From Photobacterium iliopiscarium (lineage in GTDB: Bacteria > Pseudomonadota > Gammaproteobacteria > Enterobacterales > Vibrionaceae), in NCBI RefSeq assembly GCF_003026395.1, contig NZ_PYOO01000010.1:1-64000 (forward strand): a DNA stretch of 64,000 bases, in the 5' to 3' direction. A program made the position numbers and the translations under genes. Within the stretch, counting starts at the first letter, position 1. The number at the start of each line of letters is the position of its first letter. Of the stretch, positions 57,309 to 64,000 are shown piece by piece. The notes beneath the pieces were generated by a model that made no database searches, was not told the DNA's origin, and saw only the letters and a list, made by a program, of their open reading frames with translations.

Positions 57309-58130
57309 ATGACTAAAATTGGTGTAGTACAAATGAATTCAGGCACTGATCCTGAGCGTAACCTGAGCCAGCTAAAAAAGTTTTTGCAAGGGTTACAACT
57401 ACAAGGGGCTAAATTAGTTTTGACCCCTGAAAATAGTATCGTTTTTGGCAGTAAAGCCGATTATCAACGTTGGGCTGAGCCATTAGGTAATGGGCCATTA
57501 CAACAACAATTATCTCAATTTGCACAACAATTAGGCATTTGGTTATTGATTGGTTCGATGCCAATCTTACAAGCGGATGGTCGTATTACCACCACGGCGG
57601 TGTTATTTGATGATCAAGGTAAACTTCATGGTCATTATAATAAAATGCACATGTTTGATGTTAATGTTGCGGATAAGCATCAGAGTTACCGAGAATCTGA
57701 TACCTTTGAAGCGGGCAATGACATAAAAGTGATTGATACACCTTTTGGTAAACTCGGATTATCAATTTGTTATGATATTCGTTTTCCTCAGCTTTACGGT
57801 GAGTTACGCCAGCAAGGTGCTGATATTATTGTTATTCCAGCAGCCTTTACCAAATTAACAGGGCGTGCTCATTGGGAAATATTAGTTCGAGCACGTGCCA
57901 TTGAAACCCAGTGTTGGGTTGTTGCCGCTGCGCAATGGGGCGAGCATAATGAAACGCGAGAAACATGGGGGCACTCAATGATTGTTGATCCATGGGGACA
58001 AGTGATTGCCAGCCAACAACAAGGAACGGGTGTTCTGACAGCAAATGTTGATTTACAATTAACCCATAAGATCCGTACCAATATGCCAGTGGCTGATCAT
58101 GCCCGATTGGTGTTCAGTCATATTCAATAA
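57309..58130 (+). CDS. Carbon-nitrogen hydrolase (nitrilase family; probable deaminated-glutathione or omega-amidase)
   Basis: The 273-residue cytoplasmic amidase has the Glu-Lys-Cys triad of the nitrilase superfamily: Glu41 in LTPENS, Lys in YNKMHMFDV and Cys in [14 protein letters not shown]. It resembles Nit1/Nit2-like proteins that remove deaminated glutathione or alpha-ketoglutaramate. Sequence alone does not choose between them. It lies between yhdP and tldD as in other vibrios. Confidence 0.88.
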   Translation: MTKIGVVQMNSGTDPERNLSQLKKFLQGLQLQGAKLVLTPENSIVFGSKADYQRWAEPLGNGPLQQQLSQFAQQLGIWLLIGSMPILQADGRITTTAVLFDDQGKLHGHYNKMHMFDVNVADKHQSYRESDTFEAGNDIKVIDTPFGKLGLSICYDIRFPQLYGELRQQGADIIVIPAAFTKLTGRAHWEILVRARAIETQCWVVAAAQWGEHNETRETWGHSMIVDPWGQVIASQQQGTGVLTANVDLQLTHKIRTNMPVADHARLVFSHIQ

Positions 58131-58144
58131 TTAAGAGCAAATTA

Positions 58145-59593
58145 ATGACCCTTAACACTGTAGAAAGTACCATGCTAGACCAATCTGGTCTTGGTCGTGA
58201 TGAATTGCATAAGATCCTTGGCTTAATTGCTACTCGTGATGTTGATTATGCTGATATATATTTCCAGTCATGCTGGCATGAGTCGTTAGTTTTAGAAGAC
58301 AGTATCATTAAAGACGGCTCGTTTAATATTGATCGCGGTGTCGGTGTTCGTGCTGTTGCGGGTGAGAAAACGGGTTTTGCTTACTCCGATCAAATTAATT
58401 TATTAGCACTGACTCAAAGTGCAAAAGCGGCGCGCGGAATTGTGCGTCAAGGCGGTAATGGTAAAGTACAAACTTTTGCGCCGATGGCATCGTCAGGTAT
58501 TTATTCACCGATTAATCCATTAGGCAGCTTTGATAAATACCAAAAGATTGCCTTACTTGAAGAAATCGATTGTTATATTCGCACTAAAGAGCCGTTGGTT
58601 ACTGAAGTATCCGCCAGCATTAATGGTGTCTACGAAGAAGTATTAGTCGCGGCATTAGATGGCACTTATGCGGCAGATATTCGTCCATTGGTACGATTAT
58701 CGGTAACAGTATTAGTTGAGAAAGGTGATAAGCGTGAGCGTGGTAGTGCGGGTGGCGGTGGTCGTTATGGTTACGAAACCTTTTTAACGGAAGATTCTAC
58801 CGGTAAAAGCCAAGCGATCTTTTTTGCTGATGAAGCGATTCGTCAAGCATTAGTGAACCTTGAAGCGGATGCTGCTCCTGCGGGCACAATGCCGATTGTA
58901 TTAGGTGCAGGTTGGCCTGGCGTTTTATTGCATGAAGCTGTTGGTCACGGTTTAGAAGGTGATTTTAACCGTAAAGGTTCATCAATGTTTGCCGGTCAAA
59001 TGGGACAGCAAGTGACATCACCGTTATGTACCATTGTTGATGATGGTACGTTAGTTAACCGTCGAGGTTCAATTAACATTGATGATGAAGGTACACCAGG
59101 ACAACATAATGTACTGGTTGAAGGCGGCAAGCTTAAAGGCTATATGCAAGATAAGTTGAACGCGCGTCTAATGGGCGTTGCTCCAACAGGTAATGGTCGT
59201 CGTGAATCGTATGCCCATTTACCTATGCCGCGCATGACCAATACGTACATGTTACCGGGTGAGCATACACCTGAAGAAATTATTGCCAGTGTTAAAAATG
59301 GTATTTACGCGCCAAACTTTGGTGGTGGACAGGTCGACATTACTTCCGGTAAGTTCGTCTTCTCAGCCTCAGAAGCGTATTTAATTGAAAACGGTAAAGT
59401 AACCCGTCCAATTAAAGGTGCGACCTTAATTGGTAGTGGTATTGAAGCCATGCAGCAAGTCTCTATGGTCGGTAATGACCTTGATATTGACCGTGGGGTT
59501 GGTGTGTGTGGTAAAGCGGGCCAGAGCGTGCCTGTGGGTGTTGGTCAGCCAACATTGAAAATTGATTCAATGACCGTTGGTGGTACTGAATAA
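58145..59593 (+). CDS. tldD: Metalloprotease TldD
   Basis: TldD is the catalytic subunit of the TldD/E (PmbA) heterodimer, which cleaves unfolded peptides (for example microcin precursors and the CcdA antitoxin). In 482 residues the zinc motif [11 protein letters not shown] is present (near residue 263). ATG 58145 is 14 nt after the nit stop. The partner pmbA is at 60348, separated by the opposite darP gene. Confidence 0.96.
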   Translation: MTLNTVESTMLDQSGLGRDELHKILGLIATRDVDYADIYFQSCWHESLVLEDSIIKDGSFNIDRGVGVRAVAGEKTGFAYSDQINLLALTQSAKAARGIVRQGGNGKVQTFAPMASSGIYSPINPLGSFDKYQKIALLEEIDCYIRTKEPLVTEVSASINGVYEEVLVAALDGTYAADIRPLVRLSVTVLVEKGDKRERGSAGGGGRYGYETFLTEDSTGKSQAIFFADEAIRQALVNLEADAAPAGTMPIVLGAGWPGVLLHEAVGHGLEGDFNRKGSSMFAGQMGQQVTSPLCTIVDDGTLVNRRGSINIDDEGTPGQHNVLVEGGKLKGYMQDKLNARLMGVAPTGNGRRESYAHLPMPRMTNTYMLPGEHTPEEIIASVKNGIYAPNFGGGQVDITSGKFVFSASEAYLIENGKVTRPIKGATLIGSGIEAMQQVSMVGNDLDIDRGVGVCGKAGQSVPVGVGQPTLKIDSMTVGGTE

Positions 59594-59654
59594 TTTTTTA
59601 TTGCGACATGGTTTGAAATAAAAAGCCATGGTGTTGAATAAAAGTAATAAATAA

Positions 59655-59684
59655 AATGCCAGCAGAGATGCTGGCATTTTTTGT
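59655..59684. terminator. Bidirectional terminator between tldD and darP
   Basis: The perfect stem aatgccagc/gctggcatt with a 6-nt loop is flanked by A and T tracts. Confidence 0.88.
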
Positions 59685-59708
59685 TCGTATGTACATTAAT
59701 CGAAGCGA

Positions 59709-60233
59709 TTAATCAGCAAGGTAAAGAGATTTCAAATATTGAAAAATCTCACGGTTGGCCTTGCCTGGTTTTTCCTGCGCCTTTTCTTTTGCTGCTTGAC
59801 GCATCAATTGGCGTAGGTGTTGGCGATCAGCATCAGGATGATCAACCAAAATAGCATTTAGCATGCTGTCACCATTCTCAACTAGCTTGTCACGTTTAAT
59901 TTCAAGCTTTTTAAGGGCAACTGTGTGCTGGGAGTGCTTATTATTTAATTTGTCGAGTGCGGCTTGAATTGGATCGAGATCCATATGACGCATCTGTTTA
60001 CCAATAAACTGCAATTGACGACGACGCGCTTCTTTACTAAAGCGTTGGGCGTCTTTAATTGCGGCCATCATTTCTTCATCTAATGGCACTTTTGCAAGAG
60101 CGTTAGGCGTTAGTTCAACTAACGCTTCGCCAATTTTTTGCAACTCTTCCATGTCGCGTTTCATCTCAGACTTACTTACCCAGATGATTTCTTCTTCTTC
60201 ATCCCAAGGGGCTTTTTTATTTTTACGGCTCAT
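59709..60233 (-). CDS. darP: Ribosome-associated protein DarP (YjgA, DUF615)
   Basis: This ~174-residue, highly charged helical protein assists late assembly of the 50S subunit at the peptidyl-transferase centre. It shows the family segments [20 protein letters not shown] and RREIFQYLK-like ending ([13 protein letters not shown]). The frame opens at GTG 60245; ATG 60233 ([15 protein letters not shown]) matches the usual start. It is divergent from pmbA. Confidence 0.93.
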   Translation of the reverse strand: MSRKNKKAPWDEEEEIIWVSKSEMKRDMEELQKIGEALVELTPNALAKVPLDEEMMAAIKDAQRFSKEARRRQLQFIGKQMRHMDLDPIQAALDKLNNKHSQHTVALKKLEIKRDKLVENGDSMLNAILVDHPDADRQHLRQLMRQAAKEKAQEKPGKANREIFQYLKSLYLAD

Positions 60234-60347
60234 AAATGGGCTCACTTATTGTATCAATAGTTCTATTTTATCAGTTTAATAACGATTTTGGGCGTAAATT
60301 ACATTATTCTATAACTAATAAGCTAAACCCTAACCTTAAGTGATTGT

Positions 60348-61691
60348 ATGGACGTAAGAGAACAGGTTGCTCATCAGCGTGTTGAACTTGAAGCCGCAGT
60401 AGCAAAAGCGCTTGAAGTCGCTGGTAAACAGGCTGATGCAGCCGAAGTAGCCATTAACAAAACAACAGGTATCAGTGTTTCTACTCGCATGTGTGAAGTA
60501 GAAAATGTTGAATTTAATAGCGATGGTGCACTGGGTATTACTGTGTATCGCGGTCACCGTAAAGGTAGTGCTTCAACTTCTGATTTAAGTGAAGCAGCCA
60601 TTGCACAAACGGTTGCTGCGGCTTTAGATATTGCCAATTACACCTCAGAAGATCCGTTTGCAGGCCCAGGCCCTGCGGAACTGATGGCGCGTAATATTCC
60701 TGATTTAGACTTATTTCACCCTGATGAGCCTGAACCCGATCGTGCTGCGGCGATTGCCATTGCAGCAGAAGAAGCTGCACTTGCTTTTGATCCGCGCGTA
60801 AAACAAAGTGATGGTGCGAGTTACGACAGTCACTATGGTGTGCGTGTTTACGGGAATAGCCATGGCATGTTAGCCAGTTATGCTTCTAGTCGTCATAGCA
60901 TCAGTTGCTGTGTGATTAGTGAAGGTAAAGACGGCAATATGGAGCGTGATTATAGCTATACCACTTCACGCTTAGCGTCTGACATGTGGACGCCTGAACG
61001 CGTGGGCCGTCATGCAGCAGAGCGTACTGTTAGCCGTATTGATCCACAAAAACTGACAACACGTGAAGCGCCAGTAATGTTTGCCGCGGATGTTGCAACC
61101 GGACTGTTTGGTCATTTAGTGATGGGGATCAGCGGCGCTAATTTATACCGTAAATCGTCATTCTTACTTGATAAGTTGGGTGAGCAGATTTTCCCTGAGT
61201 GGTTAAATATCAGTGAGCGTCCTCATATTCTACGCGGTATGGCAAGTACACCGTTTGATAGCGAAGGGTTAGCGACCTATGATCGTGAGATCATCACTGG
61301 CGGTGCACTGCAAACGTATCTATTAACCAGCTATGCGGCGCGTAAAATGAAGATGCAACCAACAGGTCATGCTGGTGGTATTCACAACTGGATCGTGTCA
61401 TCAACCGGTGAAAACTTTGAGCAAATGCTGAAGAAGATGGATCGTGGTTTGCTGGTGACTGAATTGATGGGTCAAGGGGTTAACATTATCACGGGTGACT
61501 ATTCTCGTGGTGCGGCTGGCTTCTGGGTTGAGAATGGTCAAATTCAATACCCTGTCTCTGAAATTACCATTGCAGGTAATCTTAAAGATATGATGCAAAA
61601 CATCGTCGCAATTGGTAGTGATACTGAGATGCGCAGTCAGATCCTAACTGGCTCAATGTTATTAGATTCAATGAAAATAGCTGGTGAATAA
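60348..61691 (+). CDS. pmbA: Metalloprotease partner PmbA (TldE)
   Basis: This 447-residue subunit pairs with TldD. It is homologous to TldD but lacks the HExxxH zinc motif, as is normal for TldE. Segments typical of the family are [14 protein letters not shown], [15 protein letters not shown] ([13 protein letters not shown]) and [16 protein letters not shown] strong terminator follows. Confidence 0.95.
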   Translation: MDVREQVAHQRVELEAAVAKALEVAGKQADAAEVAINKTTGISVSTRMCEVENVEFNSDGALGITVYRGHRKGSASTSDLSEAAIAQTVAAALDIANYTSEDPFAGPGPAELMARNIPDLDLFHPDEPEPDRAAAIAIAAEEAALAFDPRVKQSDGASYDSHYGVRVYGNSHGMLASYASSRHSISCCVISEGKDGNMERDYSYTTSRLASDMWTPERVGRHAAERTVSRIDPQKLTTREAPVMFAADVATGLFGHLVMGISGANLYRKSSFLLDKLGEQIFPEWLNISERPHILRGMASTPFDSEGLATYDREIITGGALQTYLLTSYAARKMKMQPTGHAGGIHNWIVSSTGENFEQMLKKMDRGLLVTELMGQGVNIITGDYSRGAAGFWVENGQIQYPVSEITIAGNLKDMMQNIVAIGSDTEMRSQILTGSMLLDSMKIAGE

Positions 61692-61721
61692 TATTATTCA
61701 AACCAATCAGTTAGTTTGAAT

Positions 61722-61759
61722 AAAAAAGCCCGAATCAAGTTATTGATTCGGGCTTTTTT
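61722..61759. terminator. Bidirectional terminator between pmbA and mgtE
   Basis: The long stem aaaaaagcccgaatca/tgattcgggctttttt with a short loop lies between convergent genes. Confidence 0.92.
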
Positions 61760-61780
61760 GATTAATCATTTGGCTACGAG

Positions 61781-63142
61781 TTAAGGTGTAATAAATATTG
61801 TTGCTAGGCCTAAGAACACCATTAAACCAACAATGTCAGTACAGGTGGTGAGTGCCATTCCGCCCGCTAAGGCTGGGTCAATCTTGAGTTTTTTAAGTCC
61901 AATTGGAATTAATACTCCAGCGACACCCGCAATAAACAGGTTAGCTAACATCGCTCCTGCCATAATCACACTAAGTATCAAGCTGCCTTTCCAAACAAAG
62001 ACCACCAAACCGATAATTAATGCCCAAACCACACCGTTAATTAAACCGACGCGAGCTTCTTTACTGAGTAGCCAACGGGTGTTGGTGTCACCGATATGAC
62101 CAACAGCAAGACCTCGAATAACCAAGGCAACCGTTTGATTACCCGCAACGCCACCCATTGAGGGAACGATAGTCATTAATACAGCAACGGTCGCCATCTG
62201 TTGTAAAGTGTGTTCAAACATATTGGAAACAGATGCGGCTGCTAATGCCGTTAGTACATTGACACCAAGCCAAATACTTCGACTTTTAGCTGATTTTAAG
62301 ACTGGCGCAAAAGTATCTTCGTCATCATCCATACCCGCCATGGACATCATTGAGTGCTCCGCTTCTTCACGGATCAAGTCAACCACGTCATCGATAGTAA
62401 TACGACCTAATAAATGGTTATTCACATCAACAACTGGAGCTGATAACCAATTTCGACGTTCAAAAAGGTTAGCAATTTCACTGTCAGCCATATCCACCGC
62501 AATCGCTTCATCAGCATCTTGCATAACATCTTTAATTTCAATGTCAGGTTGCGTAGTGATCAAGGTTGAAAGTGATAGATGACCAATTAATATTTGATTT
62601 TTATCAACAACATATAACGAATCGGTTGCTTCTGGTAACTCACCACGCATGCGTAAATAACGTAATACTACATCCGCCGTTACGTCACCACGGATGGTGA
62701 TAAAATCGGTACTCATCATTCCACCGGCAGTATCTTCCGGATAAGCTAATGCTTCCTCGATTCTATGCCTATCGGTGGTATCGATTTGTGCTAATACTTC
62801 TTGGTAACGCTCATCAGAGAGGCTACGCAATACGTATGCAACGTCATCACTTTCCATCCCCTCGGTAACGGCTGCCAGTTTTTCTGGTTCCATTTGCGAG
62901 ACGATGCCATCTTTTACATCTTCAGAAAGCTCATCAAGGATCTCACCTTGTTCCTCTGGATCCGTCAATTGCCATAAGACTTGACGTTCTTTTGGTGGTG
63001 ACGCTTCTAACAGGTGAGCAATATCCTCCGGCTCCATATCTTGGAGTAACCGGCGAACATGGACAAACATGCCATTTTCAAGGGCTTTGTTAACTTCTTG
63101 GAGTGTGTGATGGGTTTGATCTTGTTCTAATACATCCGCCAT
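61781..63142 (-). CDS. mgtE: Magnesium transporter MgtE
   Basis: This 453-residue dimeric Mg2+ channel has an N-terminal MgtE_N superhelical domain (about 20-130), two CBS domains (about 135-260) that sense Mg2+, and five transmembrane helices at the C-terminus. It carries the family motif VPSMGGVAGNQTVALVIRGLA. A GTG at 63157 also opens the frame; ATG 63142 is favoured. It lies downstream of the rapZ-ptsO genes on the same strand, 283 nt away. Confidence 0.95.
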   Translation of the reverse strand: MADVLEQDQTHHTLQEVNKALENGMFVHVRRLLQDMEPEDIAHLLEASPPKERQVLWQLTDPEEQGEILDELSEDVKDGIVSQMEPEKLAAVTEGMESDDVAYVLRSLSDERYQEVLAQIDTTDRHRIEEALAYPEDTAGGMMSTDFITIRGDVTADVVLRYLRMRGELPEATDSLYVVDKNQILIGHLSLSTLITTQPDIEIKDVMQDADEAIAVDMADSEIANLFERRNWLSAPVVDVNNHLLGRITIDDVVDLIREEAEHSMMSMAGMDDDEDTFAPVLKSAKSRSIWLGVNVLTALAAASVSNMFEHTLQQMATVAVLMTIVPSMGGVAGNQTVALVIRGLAVGHIGDTNTRWLLSKEARVGLINGVVWALIIGLVVFVWKGSLILSVIMAGAMLANLFIAGVAGVLIPIGLKKLKIDPALAGGMALTTCTDIVGLMVFLGLATIFITP

Positions 63143-63425
63143 AGGTATTAGGCCCACTTATATTTGATGGCGCAATAAGCTGAATTTTAACGTAATCAGT
63201 GAGTCTTTGTCTTGTGCTGATTACTATTTTATTAGCTTATAAACTGATGAAGTATTGGCAATATGTATGATTATAATCGCGAGATATCTACATTTTATGC
63301 ATTTTCTCTGCTAATAACAGCTAACTAGCACATTTGATGGCAAAGTATTACGTGTTAAATAATTATTAATATCAACCATAAAAGAAGGTTTCTAACTGAT
63401 CATTTGCTGCTAGTAATATTGGCGA

Positions 63426-63698
63426 TTAATTTTCTTCATCAAACCCAGCTTCAATTAAGTTTGAAATGGCGATTAATGCAGGTTTTGCATCTTGGCCGTC
63501 AGCGCTAACCATGATTTTTTGACCTTGGGCTGAATCTAGCATTAGTAAGCCCATGACACTATCAGCAGTAGCGCTGTTATCACCATTAGTAATGGTAATT
63601 ATCGCCGTAAAACTTTGTGCTAATTCAACTAACTTTATTGCCGCTCGGGCATGAAGCCCGAGACGATTGCGAATAAATAATTCGCGGCTAATGGTCAT
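63426..63698 (-). CDS. ptsO: Nitrogen-PTS phosphocarrier protein NPr
   Basis: This 90-residue HPr-like protein has the active-site histidine in [10 protein letters not shown] (His16) and the regulatory-site region [13 protein letters not shown]. It relays phosphate from PtsP to PtsN. Its start overlaps the rapZ stop (ATGA), confirming the classic rapZ-ptsO order. Confidence 0.96.
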   Translation of the reverse strand: MTISRELFIRNRLGLHARAAIKLVELAQSFTAIITITNGDNSATADSVMGLLMLDSAQGQKIMVSADGQDAKPALIAISNLIEAGFDEEN

Positions 63699-64000
63699 TT
63701 ATGATTTTCCAAAGTACGGTGACGTATCTGTACTTGTTGACCTTGTTGGGTAAAATAATCAGCCAGTTGTTGAGCAATATACACTGAGCGGTGTTGACCA
63801 CCGGTACAGCCAATCGCAACCGTGACATAGCTGCGATTATTTTTCTCTAGCATCGGTAGCCATGTTTCAAGGAAATTACGCAATTGATAATTGAGTTTAT
63901 TGACTTCGGCATGCGCGGCTAAGAAATCTTTAACGGGTTGATCAAGGCCTGTTAAAGATTTAAGTTCTGGTACCCAATGCGGATTAGGTAAAAAACGGAC
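63695..64000 (-). CDS. rapZ: RNase adapter protein RapZ, C-terminal part (cut by window end)
   Basis: The last 101 codons of rapZ are present; the gene continues past position 64000. The visible part shows [21 protein letters not shown], then the RNA-binding C-terminal motif [19 protein letters not shown] and the basic end [10 protein letters not shown]. RapZ guides RNase E to the small RNA GlmZ in control of glucosamine-6-phosphate synthesis. An internal ATG at 63883 is not the true start. Confidence 0.95.
   Translation of the reverse strand, partial: VRFLPNPHWVPELKSLTGLDQPVKDFLAAHAEVNKLNYQLRNFLETWLPMLEKNNRSYVTVAIGCTGGQHRSVYIAQQLADYFTQQGQQVQIRHRTLENHK

Overview
The window reads as chromosomal DNA of a marine gammaproteobacterium of the Vibrionaceae, most likely Photobacterium. 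The reasons are the complete MSHA pilus locus headed by a csrD/mshH gene, the mreBCD-maf-rng-yhdP-nit-tldD block, the ptsO/rapZ/mgtE neighbourhood and the close similarity of MetH, UvrA, RNase G and MshA to enterobacterial and vibrio proteins. The genus is an inference from gene order and AT-rich intergenic DNA; it was not tested by alignment.

Layout. 1-650: the end of an rRNA operon (23S 3' end, 5S, tRNA-Thr(GGT), a second 5S, terminator). 793-8535: amino-acid metabolism, with metA and metH each behind MetJ-type met boxes, a CPA1-type cation/proton antiporter between them, and lysC with a leader that looks like a shortened lysine riboswitch. 8741-15571: a class V aminotransferase, a PglL-like O-oligosaccharyltransferase, uvrA with a LexA box, and galU. 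16260-16835: ssb.

16956-28128 is the accessory region, an island of about 11.2 kb. Near-perfect inverted repeats (GGTTATAGGTTACCTTGAA on the left, GGTTATGGTTACCTTGAA read inward from the right) bracket it. It carries three consecutive tyrosine recombinases plus a small coiled-coil protein, resembling the Gamma-Mobile-Trio and Tn554/RIT-type arrangements. Next come a two-gene type II Thoeris system (TIR enzyme plus membrane-anchored macro-domain effector) and a translationally coupled three-gene operon of unrecognised function. The first protein of that operon has a PD-(D/E)XK-like nuclease signature. This operon is the best candidate for an undescribed, probably anti-phage, system. The island seems to have landed between ssb and the ssb terminator.

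28286-48474: a phosphoethanolamine-transferase-like sulfatase, a LysR regulator, csrD/mshH, then the MSHA type IV pilus operons mshI-J-K-L-M-N-E-G and mshA-C-D-O-P-Q. No mshF or mshB is visible. 48590-59593: cell-shape and envelope genes (mreBCD, maf, rng, yhdP), a nitrilase-family amidase and tldD. 59709-64000: darP, pmbA (the TldD partner), mgtE, ptsO and the 3' part of rapZ, cut by the window end.

How the parts fit. The backbone is housekeeping plus the surface-attachment pilus, whose ATPase MshE carries c-di-GMP-binding MshEN repeats. The island is a self-contained mobile cassette in which recombination genes travel with at least one recognisable defence system.
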